Source: Spirillospora albida (GTDB lineage Bacteria > Actinomycetota > Actinomycetes > Streptosporangiales > Streptosporangiaceae). From it: 64,000 nucleotides of DNA. Positions 38,612-48,200 of this stretch are shown here, piece after piece (position 1 is the first letter of the stretch; every line of letters starts with the position of its first letter). The stretch lies in contig NZ_JOFJ01000004.1 of the NCBI RefSeq assembly GCF_000718255.1, positions 305,266 through 369,265 on the forward strand, written 5' to 3'. The notes below the pieces were generated by a model. It saw nothing but the letters and a program-made list of their open reading frames with translations. It did no database searches and was not told the origin of the DNA. The position numbers and the translations under genes are program-made.

Positions 38612-38695
38612 GTGAACCGCGCGCCCCAATGGCTTCTCCCCACCGTGCTGACCGCGCTCATCCTGGCCGCGGTCGCCGGTGCGCTGCTGAAGTGA
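38612..38695 (+). CDS. 27-residue single-helix membrane micropeptide
   Basis: GTG 38612 to TGA 38695 encodes a 27-aa peptide: a basic start (MNRAPQ) followed by one membrane helix (WLLPTVLTALILAAVAGALL). GGGGG lies just ahead of the GTG. Its stop overlaps the start of the next gene as GTGA, so it is positioned to couple translation to the secreted propeller protein. The size is too small for ordinary gene callers. Confidence 0.45.
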   Translation: MNRAPQWLLPTVLTALILAAVAGALLK

Positions 38696-39711
38696 ACCGG
38701 GACAGGACGGCCCGCCCGCGCCGCCGCGCGCCCGTCCGGGCCGCGGCGGCCCTGGCCGTCGCCGGCTGCGTCCTCGCCCCCGCCCCGGCGCACGCGGCGC
38801 GGGGCGGGGAGATCGCGTTCCGGATGGGCGATCCGCGGATCACCGAGTCCAGCGGCCTCGCGGTCAGCGCCCGGCACCCCGGGATCGTCTACACCCACAA
38901 CGACTCGGGCGGCGTCGCGCAGATCTTCGCCGTCGACGGCGCGGGCCGGACGCGGGCCGTGCTGACCCTCTCGGGGGCGGGCGCGCGCGACTGGGAGGCG
39001 ATGGCGCTCGGCAAGGACGAGCGGGGCCGTCCGGCGATCTTCGTGGCGGACATCGGCGACAACCTCGGCGGCGCGTGGCCGTTCGTCACCGTGTACCGGA
39101 TCACCGAGCCCGCGGCGCTGGGGAACCGGACCGTCCGGGCGACGGCGTTCCGGCTGCGGTACGCCGACGGCCCGCGCAACGCCGAGACCATGATGATCAA
39201 CCCCCGGACGAACCGGCTCTACATCGCGAGCAAGCTGTTCGGCGGCGCGGTCTACGAGGCGCCCGCGACGCTGCGCGCGGGGCGCTCCAACACGCTGCGC
39301 AAGGTCGGGGACGCTCCCGCCATGGCGACCGACGGCGCCTTCTCCCCCGACGGGAGGACCTGCGTCATCCGCACGTACTTCAACGCGAAGCTCTACGGCG
39401 TCGGCGCGGACGGAAGGCCCGGCAAGGCGCTGGAGACGATCGACCTGCCGATGCAGAGGCAGGGCGAGTCGATCACGTACGCGGCGGACGGCCGGTCGCT
39501 GCTGGCCGGGTCCGAGGGCTCGAACCAGCCGGTGTACGCGGTGCCGCTGCCGGGGAGCGCGCGGCCGTCGCCGTCGTCCTCGCCGGCCGGGAGGTCCGCG
39601 GAGGGCGCGCCGGAGCGCCACGACGCGGGAGGCGCGCGGGCGGGGCTGTTCCTCGCCCTCGCGATCGCCGGCGCGGTCGGGTACGGGCTGCTGCGGCGGC
39701 GCGGGACCTGA
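38692..39711 (+). CDS. Secreted, C-terminally membrane-anchored propeller-like protein
   Basis: A 339-aa protein with an Arg-rich N-region and signal sequence (AAALAVAGCVLAPAPAHA-ARG), about 260 residues of beta-rich sequence, and a C-terminal membrane helix (GLFLALAIAGAVGYGLL) with a basic end. The middle has propeller-like features: SSGLAVSARHPGIVYTHNDSGG, then DWEAMALG, IFVADIGDN, RLYIASKLFGGAVYEA and FSPDGRTCVIRTY. Such proteins bind ligands or proteins outside the cell. Its GTG overlaps the stop of the 27-aa micropeptide. The next gene begins 65 bp later on the same strand. Confidence 0.75.
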   Translation: MNRDRTARPRRRAPVRAAAALAVAGCVLAPAPAHAARGGEIAFRMGDPRITESSGLAVSARHPGIVYTHNDSGGVAQIFAVDGAGRTRAVLTLSGAGARDWEAMALGKDERGRPAIFVADIGDNLGGAWPFVTVYRITEPAALGNRTVRATAFRLRYADGPRNAETMMINPRTNRLYIASKLFGGAVYEAPATLRAGRSNTLRKVGDAPAMATDGAFSPDGRTCVIRTYFNAKLYGVGADGRPGKALETIDLPMQRQGESITYAADGRSLLAGSEGSNQPVYAVPLPGSARPSPSSSPAGRSAEGAPERHDAGGARAGLFLALAIAGAVGYGLLRRRGT

Positions 39712-39775
39712 CGGCCCGGATGACGAGGCGGTGGAAGGAGGCGCGGTGCCCGCGGGGCGTGTGAGGATGCCGGCT

Positions 39776-41860
39776 GTGGAGCATGAGCTGACGGGTCTGA
39801 GGGGGCCGCGCGGGCGGTGGCGGCCCGTCGCCGCCGGGCCGTTCGCCCTGGCGGCCGCGGGGCTCGCGCTGCTGCCGATCCGTCCGGTGTGGCTGTGGGC
39901 GGGCCTGATCGCGGCCGTGGCGGCGGTGCCGTGGCTGCTCGGCGCCCTCCCGGACGCGCGCCGCCGCGGGCTCCGGCCGTACTGGCGGCTGTCGGCGGAC
40001 GGGCTGGAGCGGCGCGGGCCGGGCGGGCTGGTCCTGACCCGGTACGAGCGGTCCCGGATGGAGGGCCTCGCGATCACGACCGGGGACGGGACGCTGACCG
40101 TGCTGCACCGGTTCGGGCGCACCGCCGCCGGCACGCTGACGGGGATGGGGCTGGAGCCGCTGACGGTGTTCGTGACGGCCCGCCGGCTCGGCATCCCGAT
40201 GCACGTCCTGGACGGCGAGGCGGCCGATCTGCTCGACCCGGCGCTGGACGAGGCGCTGCGCGTCCACGGGCTGGACGAGGACGTCCCGAGCGGCGGCCCG
40301 CTGCCCCGCGACACCGCCGCCGAGCAGCGGCTGCTCGACCAGGAGGCGGCGCTGCTCGCGGCGGCCCACGAGGCGGGCGTCGAACCGGCCGTCACCGCCG
40401 GGGACGCGCGGCTGGACGCCCCGGCGCCGGTGCCGGGCCGCCGCCGGATCGCGCTGCTCGGCGCGCTGACCGCGCTGCTCGGCGCGGTGATGGTCGTCCG
40501 GATCGGGCTGGCGGGCACGGGGACCTTCGACGCGCGGCTCGCCGCGGCGGGCTGGGCGCTCGCCGCGATGGGCGCGCTGCTGCTGACCCGGCGGCGGCTG
40601 CTGCGCGCCGGGCGGGTGCGGTGGACGGTCTCGCCTGTCCGGCTGATCGCGAACGACCGGCCCGGCCGGCGCGGCGCGGTGGTGCTGCCCGCCGCGCGGA
40701 TCGCGGCGCTCGTCGTCGGGCCGGGGCTGCGCGCCGACCCGCTCACCGGGGAGCCGCACGCCGCGGAGCTCGCGGTGCTGGCGTTCGGGCACCGGCTGGA
40801 GCTGCTGGCGCGGCTGCCCGCGCACGGCCTGGACGGCTTCCAGCTCGCGCACACCCTCGACGACCACGGCTACCGCGTGATCACACCGGGCGCGCGTCCG
40901 CCGCGCCGCCCGGCCTACGGACTGGACGGGCTGCCGGAGATCTTCGCGCAGGTGCCGGGCGGGCGGCTCGTCGTCGCCGACGGCGGGCTCGGCTGGGCCG
41001 ACGCGGTCGGCGACGTGGTGCTGAGGATGCCGGAGGACCGCATCGGCGGCATCGAGCTGCTGACGATCGGCGGGCACGCGTGGGTCCGGCTGTACGACCA
41101 GGAGGGCGACGAGTTCTTCGCGGCGCCGCTGTCGGCGCTGCGGATCTCGCGGACCGATCTGCGGGACGGGGCGCGCCGCGCCGGGCTGCCGGTGAACGAC
41201 GCCGAGTACGACGCGTACCTGAGCGCGGCGTTCCACTCGGCGGTGTCGACGCTGTCGGCGCCCGCGCCGGAGCCGGTGGCGCCGCTCCCGATGCCGGGCA
41301 GGACGCTCCGTCCTGCGGCGTCCGGGCGTCCGGAGGCGGATGCCGCGGTCGCCGTCACGCCGCCGCCCGGCCCGGTGACGGCGCCCGGCGCGGTGCTCGA
41401 CGCGACGCCCCGCTCGCGGGTGGGGACGTACGCGGTGAGCGTGCTGCTGTGCGAGGCGGTCGCGGTGATCGGCGCGGTCTGGCTGGGCCCCGAGCTCGGC
41501 GGGTTCGCCGCCACGGCGGGCTGGACGGTGCCCGCCGGGCTGCTGGCGGGGCTGCTCGGCTACTGGCTGTACGACCGGAACCGGCCCCTGCTGCGGGTAT
41601 CGGCGGCGGGCCTGGCGGTCGTCACCCGGCGCGGCCGCGTCGAGTGGGACCTCGGCCGCGACCGGATCGGCGGCATCGGGATCGACGAGGCCGCCGAGCG
41701 GATGCCGCGCGTCGTGGTGTGGGGGCCGTCCGGGCGGGTGCTGCGCCAGGTGACGTTCCCGCCGGACGTGGCGAAGCTGCGCCGCGCCTGCGAGCGCTAC
41801 GGGGTGCCGTGGGGGCCGCCGGACGCCGACCGTCCGGTACCACCGCCGCCGGAGCTCTGA
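39776..41860 (+). CDS. Membrane protein with repeated PH-like units
   Basis: A 694-aa unrecognised protein with internal repeats. Each unit has a pair of membrane helices followed by a beta-rich piece with the pattern S-x-x-G-L...R-x-G...R-I-x-x-I. Unit 1 is at about residues 20-140 (WRLSADGLERRG), unit 2 about 220-375 (RWTVSPVRLIAND), unit 3 about 380-465 without helices (LVVADGGLGW, EDRIGGIELL) and unit 4 about 545-690 (LRVSAAGLAVVTRRG, RDRIGGIGI). The beta pieces look like the bacterial PH-like domains of YdbS/YdbT proteins. GTG 39776 has GAGGA eight bases ahead. Its 3' end overlaps the antisense thpR gene by 64 bp. Confidence 0.7.
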   Translation: MEHELTGLRGPRGRWRPVAAGPFALAAAGLALLPIRPVWLWAGLIAAVAAVPWLLGALPDARRRGLRPYWRLSADGLERRGPGGLVLTRYERSRMEGLAITTGDGTLTVLHRFGRTAAGTLTGMGLEPLTVFVTARRLGIPMHVLDGEAADLLDPALDEALRVHGLDEDVPSGGPLPRDTAAEQRLLDQEAALLAAAHEAGVEPAVTAGDARLDAPAPVPGRRRIALLGALTALLGAVMVVRIGLAGTGTFDARLAAAGWALAAMGALLLTRRRLLRAGRVRWTVSPVRLIANDRPGRRGAVVLPAARIAALVVGPGLRADPLTGEPHAAELAVLAFGHRLELLARLPAHGLDGFQLAHTLDDHGYRVITPGARPPRRPAYGLDGLPEIFAQVPGGRLVVADGGLGWADAVGDVVLRMPEDRIGGIELLTIGGHAWVRLYDQEGDEFFAAPLSALRISRTDLRDGARRAGLPVNDAEYDAYLSAAFHSAVSTLSAPAPEPVAPLPMPGRTLRPAASGRPEADAAVAVTPPPGPVTAPGAVLDATPRSRVGTYAVSVLLCEAVAVIGAVWLGPELGGFAATAGWTVPAGLLAGLLGYWLYDRNRPLLRVSAAGLAVVTRRGRVEWDLGRDRIGGIGIDEAAERMPRVVVWGPSGRVLRQVTFPPDVAKLRRACERYGVPWGPPDADRPVPPPPEL

Positions 41861-42423
41861 TCGCGCAGCGACCAGCTCTTCAGCGGCTCGTACGTCAGCG
41901 CCGCGTACTGCTTGCCGGGCAGATGGCTGCGCACCAGCTGGACGGACTCCGCCGTCCACGGCCCGCCCGCGAACGCCGCGAGGGACTCCAGCAGCGGCCG
42001 CACGTCCACCGGCGTCCGGGACCGGGCGAGGGTGAGGTGCGGGCGGAACGACCGGTGCTTGTCGGGGAGCGTCCCGGCGCGGCGGCCGGCCGCGGCGACG
42101 GACGCGGCGAGCCGGGCGAGCCGGCGGCGGTCCCCGTACAGGCCGGTCCACAGGACGCGGGCGTGCGCGCCGCTGCCGGGGAAGGCGCCCGCGCCTGCGA
42201 GCGACAGCGTCGGCCGCTCGTGCCGGCCGACGGCGCGCTCCAGCCGGGGCAGCAGCCGGTCGAGGGTGCGGTCGTCGACCTCGCCGAGGAACGCGAGCGT
42301 GACGTGCAGCAGTTCGCGCCGTATCCAGCGCAGTTCGGGCACCTCGGCCCGGACCGGCGAGACGGCCTCCTCGAGCTCGTCCAGGATGTCCGGCGGTGGT
42401 ACGACCGCCACGAAGAGCCTCAT
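41797..42423 (-). CDS. thpR: RNA 2',3'-cyclic phosphodiesterase (2H family)
   Basis: A 208-aa 2H phosphoesterase (ThpR/LigT). The two catalytic motifs are HVTLAFLG at about residues 43-50 and HLTLARSR at about 133-140. It starts MRLFVAVVPPPDI like other ThpR proteins. Family members open 2',3'-cyclic phosphates on RNA ends and can join tRNA halves with a 2'-5' bond. The last 25 residues (Ser/Gly-rich) are beyond the fold and overlap, antisense, the end of the PH-like gene. It lies 32 bp downstream of the MFS gene. Confidence 0.9.
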   Translation of the reverse strand: MRLFVAVVPPPDILDELEEAVSPVRAEVPELRWIRRELLHVTLAFLGEVDDRTLDRLLPRLERAVGRHERPTLSLAGAGAFPGSGAHARVLWTGLYGDRRRLARLAASVAAAGRRAGTLPDKHRSFRPHLTLARSRTPVDVRPLLESLAAFAGGPWTAESVQLVRSHLPGKQYAALTYEPLKSWSLRDQSSGGGGTGRSASGGPHGTP

Positions 42424-42455
42424 GGGGCTGTCCGGAGAGCCACCCGGCCAGCCTT

Positions 42456-43808
42456 TCAGCCCGGGACGGCGTTTGTCACGCCCGCGTCCGGCACGCCCTC
42501 GCGGCGCCGGGCGCCCGCCGTGAACGCGGCGACGACCAGCGTCATCACGACGGTGACCAGCCCGCCCGCGACGATGGCGAACCGCGGCCCGAACTCCTCC
42601 GACAGCCATCCGACCAGGGGCGCGCCGAGCGGGTTCGTCCCGAGGAACACGAACATGTAGAGGCCCATGACGCGGCCGCGCATCTCGGGCGCGACGCCGA
42701 GCTGCATGGTGGCGTTCGCGGCCGTCGTGAACGTCATCAGCGCGATCCCGGTGGGGACCAGCAGGACGAGGAACGAGGTGAACGTCGGCATCAGCCCGGT
42801 CGCGACCTCGAGGATCCCGAAGACGAGCGCCGCGGCCATGAGCAGCCGGAGCCGGGGCCGGGTCGCGCGGCGCGCCGCGAGCAGCGCGCCGGTGAGGGCG
42901 CCGAGCGCGAGCATGCTGGACGCGAGGCCGAACGAGGACGCCCCGGTGCGGAACACCTCGCGGGCGACGAGCGCCGTCGTCATCTGGAAGTTCATCCCGA
43001 ACATCGCGATGAACCCGACCATGACGAGCACGAGGAGCAGGTCGCGGCGGCCCTTCACGTAGCGCAGGCCCTCTCGCAGCTGGCCCTTGGCGCGCTTGAC
43101 GGGCTCGGCGGGATGGAGCTCGTCCGCGCGCATCGCGTACAGGCCGAACAGGACGGCGCCGAACGACGCGGCGTTCAGCAGGAACACCGGGCCGGTGCCG
43201 ACCAGCGCGATCAGCACGCCGGCGACGGCCGGGCCGAGCAGCCGGGCGCCGTTGAACGTGGCGCTGTTCAGCGCGATCGCGTTCGGCAGGTCGCGGCGGC
43301 CGACCATCTCGATGACGAACGACTGGCGGGTCGGGTTGTCGACGACGGTGGCGAGGCCGAGCCCGAACGCGAGGACGTACACGTGCCAGACCTGCGCGGT
43401 GCCGGTGATCGCGAGCAGGCCCAGGACGAGCGCGAGGACGCCCATCGCGGTCTGCGCGAGCACGAGGACGCGGCGCTTGGGGTAGCGGTCGGCGATCACG
43501 CCGCCCCAGAGGCCGAACAGCAGCAGCGGCAGGAACTGGAGCCCGGTGGTGACGCCGAGCGCGGTGCCGCTGCCGTGGGCGAGTTCCAGGACGAGCCAGT
43601 CCTGGGCGACGCGCTGCATCCAGGTGCCGGTGTTGGAGACGACCTGGCCGGCGGCGAAGAGGCGGTAGTTGCGGTTGCGGAGGGAGCGGAACATGGCGCC
43701 GGGCGCGGTGTCGGATGCGGTGTCGGGTGCGGCGTCGGATGCGCTGCCGGCGGGGGCGGACCTCGCTCTCGGCCTGGTCAGCCCGGCGCGGATGTCTACG
43801 GAAGTCAT
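42456..43808 (-). CDS. MFS drug-exporter-like transporter
   Basis: A 450-aa major facilitator of the MFS_3 (EntS-like) group. About 12 membrane helices; GGVIADRYPKRRVL is the loop 2-3 motif, and LATVVDNPTRQSFVIEMVGR the central segment. The first 38 residues are a Ser/Ala/Asp linker built from short repeats (ASDAAPDTASDTAPGA). ATG 43808. It lies 60 bp downstream of a MarR gene on the same strand, and a half-conserved copy of the MarR palindrome lies at 43816-43828, so it is probably MarR-controlled. It is probably a drug or siderophore exporter. Confidence 0.87.
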   Translation of the reverse strand: MTSVDIRAGLTRPRARSAPAGSASDAAPDTASDTAPGAMFRSLRNRNYRLFAAGQVVSNTGTWMQRVAQDWLVLELAHGSGTALGVTTGLQFLPLLLFGLWGGVIADRYPKRRVLVLAQTAMGVLALVLGLLAITGTAQVWHVYVLAFGLGLATVVDNPTRQSFVIEMVGRRDLPNAIALNSATFNGARLLGPAVAGVLIALVGTGPVFLLNAASFGAVLFGLYAMRADELHPAEPVKRAKGQLREGLRYVKGRRDLLLVLVMVGFIAMFGMNFQMTTALVAREVFRTGASSFGLASSMLALGALTGALLAARRATRPRLRLLMAAALVFGILEVATGLMPTFTSFLVLLVPTGIALMTFTTAANATMQLGVAPEMRGRVMGLYMFVFLGTNPLGAPLVGWLSEEFGPRFAIVAGGLVTVVMTLVVAAFTAGARRREGVPDAGVTNAVPG

Positions 43809-43815
43809 TACCAAG

Positions 43816-43828
43816 GCTAACGATAATC
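43816..43828. promoter_or_regulatory. Possible MarR site in front of the MFS gene
   Basis: GCTAACGATAATC matches the first 13 bp of the MarR palindrome at 44367 at 9-10 positions and lies 8 bp upstream of the MFS start. It is a weaker, less symmetrical copy. Confidence 0.35.
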
Positions 43829-43868
43829 CCGGGGCCCGGCATTCCCGCCGGGACGCGCCGTCACATCT

Positions 43869-44345
43869 CTACGACCTGCTCAGACGGTCGATGATCGGCG
43901 CGGCGCGGCGCAGGACCTCCCGCTCGTCCTCGGTGAGTTCGCCCAGGCGGCGCGACAGCCATGCCTCCTTGCGGCGCCGCTCGTCCCGCAGCAGCGCGGC
44001 TCCCGCCGCGGTGACCGACATCTCGACCTGCCGCCGGTCGGTCGGATGCGGGTTGCGCGCGACCAGGCCCCGCTCCTCCAGCGAGGCGAGCACGCGCGTC
44101 ATCGAGGGCGGCTGCACCTTCTCGTGGTCGGCCAGCTCGCGCGGCGTCATCGAGCCGTGCCGCTCGATCGCGGCGAGCGCCGCGAACTGGGTCAGCGTCA
44201 GGGCGGCGGGCGCGCCCGCGCCGGTGTCGGCGGGCCGCAGATGGCGCAGCCGGCGCGACAGCCGCGCGATCGAGATGCGCAGCTCCTCGGCCAGGCCGCC
44301 GGGGTTCGCCGCCGCCCCCGGATCCACGGGTGTCGTCATCGTCAT
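43869..44345 (-). CDS. MarR-family transcriptional regulator
   Basis: A 158-aa MarR protein. The winged helix is MTPRELADHEKVQPPSMTRVLASLEERGLVARNPHPTDRRQVEMSVT at about residues 65-110, with the typical wing motif DRRQ. Flanking helices form the dimer domain. ATG 44345 has GGAGAG just ahead; a second in-frame ATG at 44339 is possible. It is divergent from a TetR gene, and a perfect palindrome lies between. It probably represses itself and the MFS exporter downstream. Confidence 0.9.
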   Translation of the reverse strand: MTMTTPVDPGAAANPGGLAEELRISIARLSRRLRHLRPADTGAGAPAALTLTQFAALAAIERHGSMTPRELADHEKVQPPSMTRVLASLEERGLVARNPHPTDRRQVEMSVTAAGAALLRDERRRKEAWLSRRLGELTEDEREVLRRAAPIIDRLSRS

Positions 44346-44366
44346 CGCTCTCCGTCGACCATCTTT

Positions 44367-44381
44367 GCTAATGTTATTAGC
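44367..44381. promoter_or_regulatory. MarR-type operator in divergent MarR/TetR promoter
   Basis: GCTAAT-GTT-ATTAGC: a perfect 6-bp inverted repeat with a 3-bp centre, an A/T-rich island in GC-rich DNA. It is 21 bp upstream of the MarR start and 32 bp upstream of the TetR start. Confidence 0.65.
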
Positions 44382-44413
44382 TGCTCGGCTATCGCTCTTT
44401 AGGGGGTCCTCCC

Positions 44414-44977
44414 ATGCCGCGCGCAGGTCTGTCTCCGGACGCGGTGGTGGACGCCGCCGTCACCGTCGTCGACGAGGCGGGCCCCGCCGCCCTCACGCTC
44501 GCCGCCGTGGCGAACCGGGCCGGCGTCGCGACGCCCTCCCTGTACAAGCATGTCCGGAACCTGGCCGAAGTGCGACGGCTGGTCACCGTCCGCGTCATGG
44601 AGGAGCTCACCGACCGCCTCCGCGAGGCGGCGCTCGGCCGGTCCCGGGACGACGCCGTCCGCGCCCTCATGCGGGCCTACCGCGCCTACGTCGTCGAGCA
44701 CCCCGCCCGCTACGCCGCCATGGACCAGCGGCCCGATCCGGAGCCCCGCGCCGCCGCGGCGGCGGACCGGCTGCTCGGCATCATCCTCGCCGTCCTCCGC
44801 GGCTACGGACTGGACGGCGAGGACCTTGTCCACGCGGCCCGCTCCCTGCGCTCCGCCGTCCACGGCTTCGCCGTCCTGGAGGCCGCGGGCGGCTTCGGCC
44901 TGCCGGAGGACCTGGAGAAGAGCTACGGACTCCTGATCGCCATGGTCACCGGAGGGCTCCCCGGGCCGACCGCCTAG
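44414..44977 (+). CDS. TetR-family regulator (WHG C-terminal domain type)
   Basis: A 187-aa TetR regulator. The helix-turn-helix is at about residues 5-50 (SPDAVVDAAVTVVDEAGPAALTLAAVANRAGVATPSLYKHV). The C-terminal domain has RSLRSAVHGFAVLEAAGGFGLPEDLEKSY, typical of the TetR_C WHG family. ATG 44414 with GGGGG upstream. It is divergent from the MarR gene and shares its operator region. Its own targets are not evident. Confidence 0.88.
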   Translation: MPRAGLSPDAVVDAAVTVVDEAGPAALTLAAVANRAGVATPSLYKHVRNLAEVRRLVTVRVMEELTDRLREAALGRSRDDAVRALMRAYRAYVVEHPARYAAMDQRPDPEPRAAAAADRLLGIILAVLRGYGLDGEDLVHAARSLRSAVHGFAVLEAAGGFGLPEDLEKSYGLLIAMVTGGLPGPTA

Positions 44978-44987
44978 TGTGGGAGGC

Positions 44988-45239
44988 ATGAGCCGAGCGC
45001 GCCGCCCCGACCCGCCGCCGATGCCGACCGACGACGTCCGCATCGCGCTCGGCGGCACGATCGCGTGGGCCGTGGCGCTGGTCGTCCTGCTGATCGCCGG
45101 ACTGCCCGCCGACGACCGCTGGTGGCTGTGGGTCTGCGCCGCCGGCATCGGGATCGGCCTGTTCGCGCTCTGGTACGTCCCCCGGCTCCAGGCCGGGCGC
45201 GCCCGCGCCGAGGCCCGCCGTCCCGGCGGGGAGGACTAG
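44988..45239 (+). CDS. DUF2530 small membrane protein
   Basis: An 83-aa actinobacterial DUF2530 protein: a short hydrophilic head with PMPTDDVRIALGGTIAWAVAL, two membrane helices (about residues 20-40 and 46-64), and a basic tail. ATG 44988 is ten bases after the TetR stop, so it may be cotranscribed with it; a GTG at 44979 is another possible start. Its end overlaps the convergent Hsp90-like gene by 4 bp. Function unknown. Confidence 0.75.
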   Translation: MSRARRPDPPPMPTDDVRIALGGTIAWAVALVVLLIAGLPADDRWWLWVCAAGIGIGLFALWYVPRLQAGRARAEARRPGGED

Positions 45240-48200
45240 GGCTCCAGGTCGTCCTCGGCGAGCAGCACGGGGAGCGACTCCGGGTCGCGCAGGACGGCCT
45301 CCAGCGAGAGGCGGCCGGACCACTCCCCGGCCGTCCACGCCAGGGCGCGGGCCAGACCGGCGGGGCCGCTCGCGTGCACGTCCCCGTCTCCGACCCACCA
45401 GGCGACCTCGTGGCCGTCCACGATGAGCGGATCGTGCGCGAGGTAGGCGACGGGCGCGTCCGGCAGGAGGCCGCGCACCGCCTCCGGCACGGCGCGCTTG
45501 GCCCCGGACGACCCGATCGCACCGGCCACCTCGTCCCCCGCCAGGGGGAGGTCGAGGAGTTCGGCCAGGCGGTCCGCGCGTCCGTGCGCCGCGATGACGA
45601 GGGGCTGCCCCGCCAGCAGGGGGAGCAGGTCGGGGCGGTCCAGGACGAGGGCGTCCGCCGCGTCCACGACCTCGGTCTCGCCGTCCACGACCGCGCGCAC
45701 GCGCTCCGGCGGATCGAACTCCGCGCGGGGCGCGTCGGCGAGGGCGGTCCACAGGTCGCCGAGCCGGTGGCGCGGCACGGACCGCGCGGGATCGCCGAGC
45801 CGGTCGAGGAGTTCCCGGGCCCCGCCGGGCTCGTCGAGGAGCGCCGCCAGAGAGGTGCGGACACCGAGCGCCAGCAGGAGGCGCTCGTCGACGCCGCCCG
45901 GCGCGAGGTCGTAGAGGCCGGCCAGGGCGTCGTCGCCGGGAAGGCGGAACGCGCCCGGCCGTCTCCCGCCGAGCACCGGATGGCGGCTCAGCCACCACGC
46001 CGTGTAGGACGGGACGGTCGCGCGCCGCCCGTCGTGCAGGGTCACATGGGCCCGCTCGACCACGGCCGCGCGGCAGGACGGCCCGGCCAGCAGCCCCAGC
46101 GCGGCCTCCCAGTCGTCCACCAGCTCCAGATCGCGGACGGCCTGGAACTCCGGGACGAGAGGCGGCAGGTCCTGCGGGCCGATCCGGTCGAGGACGTCGG
46201 CCGCCCACGCGTCTTCGAGGTCGAGGTCGAGGGTCTCGTCCCGGTCGGCGATCCCGTTGAGGTTCACGTCCTCGGCGCGCGCCACCGCGAACCCGTCGAG
46301 CACTCCGGCGGCGGCCAGGGTGTCGCGGCCCCAGCGCTCGACCAGGTCGTCGGACACCACGCCGAACGGGGCGTCCTCCGCGACGATGTCGCGCAGCGGG
46401 CTGTCGGGCAGGAGCAGCTCACCGGCCGCGTACAGCTCGCCGTCGTCGCCGGGGAGGGCGAGCTCCGCCAGCCACGGCTCCTCGCCCGGCTCCGGACGCG
46501 CGCCCGCGACCAGCCCCAGCACGGCCTCGGCGATCGCGTCCGGGTCGTCCTCGTCGAACGAGTTCGCCACCGCCGCGCGGACGGCCGGATCCGCGAGCAC
46601 CTCGCGCGGCCCCGCCTCCACCGCGCCGAGCCGGAGCAGCAGCGGATGCACCGCGTCGGGGTGCGCGAACCGCAGGCCGAGCACGTCCAGCGCCGCCACG
46701 TCGAGGCCCTCCGCGATCAGCAGGCCGCGCGGCCCCCGCACGATCCGCCCCTCCTCGCCCGCGAGGGGGACGGGGACGGCGCCCAGAGCGTCCGTGGCGG
46801 CCCCGGACAGCGAAGCGTAGACCCAGTGCCACCACGCCGGCTGCCGCCGCACAGCGGCAAGCTCATCGATGACGTCCGCGAGTTCGACCCGCCGCACGCC
46901 GAGCGCCCCCAGCGCGGGCGACCGCGCCGGCCAGCCGGACGGCAGCAGCCCCGCGAGGACCGGCTCCCCGCCCTCCGGATGGCGCGAGTCCCCGCGGAGG
47001 AGGTCGACGAACGCGGCGGGCGCGTCGATCGCCACGGCGTCGCGGCCCCGGATCCGGTCGCCGTCCTCCGGGCCCGGCAGGAGCGGGGCCTCGGGCAGGC
47101 GGTCCAGGACGGCGCGGCGGATCCGGGCGTCCAGCTCACCGGCGCCGAGCGGGCCCGGCACGAGATCGAGGAGGCCCGGCGCGGCGGGACGGTCGCGCAG
47201 CAGGCGCACGTAGGTCTCGGCGGCGCGTTCCACGAGGAAGTCGGTCAGCGGCCCGGACGCGACGTGCCGTCGGTCGGGGGCCAGCGGGAACGACGCGATG
47301 AGCAGGGCGGGCAGGTCGAGGCGCTCGGCGCTCGGGGTCGGCGCGTGCAGGACGGCGGGCGTCCCGTCCGGCAGGCCCTCCTCGGGCAGCGCCCACCTGA
47401 CCTGCCAGGCCGGGCGCGACCGCTCCTCCGCCGGGCGGTCGGCCAGCAGCTCGGGCGCGATCCGCCCGTGGTCGTCGGCGGTGTGCCAGACGACCCCGTC
47501 GATCGTGACGGCGCCGGGCGCGGAGTGGTCGGCCGTGAGGACGCGCACGTCCCCGTCGACGTCGATCTCGACGCGCCGCAGGGCCGGCAGCGCGAGCATC
47601 AGCGCGGGGCCGACCCGCTCCAGCTGCTCCCGGACGGACTCCTCCGCACCGGCCGGAAGCGGCAGGCGGACGACGGTGTCGAACCCGTCGGGCACCTGGA
47701 CCGCGTCCAGGGCGAAGGGCAGCCGCAGGAGCGGCACGTGGCCGCCGCGCCGCGCCGCCTCCTCGGCGAGAACGGGGATCCCCGCGACGGCCTCCCGCGC
47801 CCGTGCCCGCGACCACGCGACCCCACCGGACGCCGAGGCGATGGACGGCTCGTCGCTGATGGCGGCCACGGCGGCGAATCCCACGCCGAACCGCCCGACC
47901 GAGCCCTCGTCGTCCCGCTTCGCGGACGCCCGCAGGGTCGACAGGGCCTCGACCCCCGCCGCGTCCAGCGGAGCGCCCGTGTTCGCGGCCGTCAGCAAGG
48001 CCGGGTGCGCGCCGCCCTCACCGGTGACGCGGGACGACGTCCGGAGGGTCAGGCGCAGATGCCCGGGGACCCCTGCGCGCAGCGCCGCGTCGGCCGCGTT
48101 CTGCGCGAGCTCCACCACCGCGCGGTCGCGGTACCCGCCGAGGGCGTGGTCCTCCTCCGCGTTGGCGTCCTCCCGGAAGCGCGCCGGTGAGTCGGCCCAG

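Noticed and set aside
43690..43770. Short GGTGTCGGATGC-like repeats at the start of the MFS gene
   Set aside because: They encode the Ser/Ala/Asp linker of the MFS protein and need no separate explanation.
45065..48190. Antisense open frame of 1041 codons over the Hsp90-like gene
   Set aside because: It is a compositional shadow; the minus-strand frame has clear GHKL motifs.
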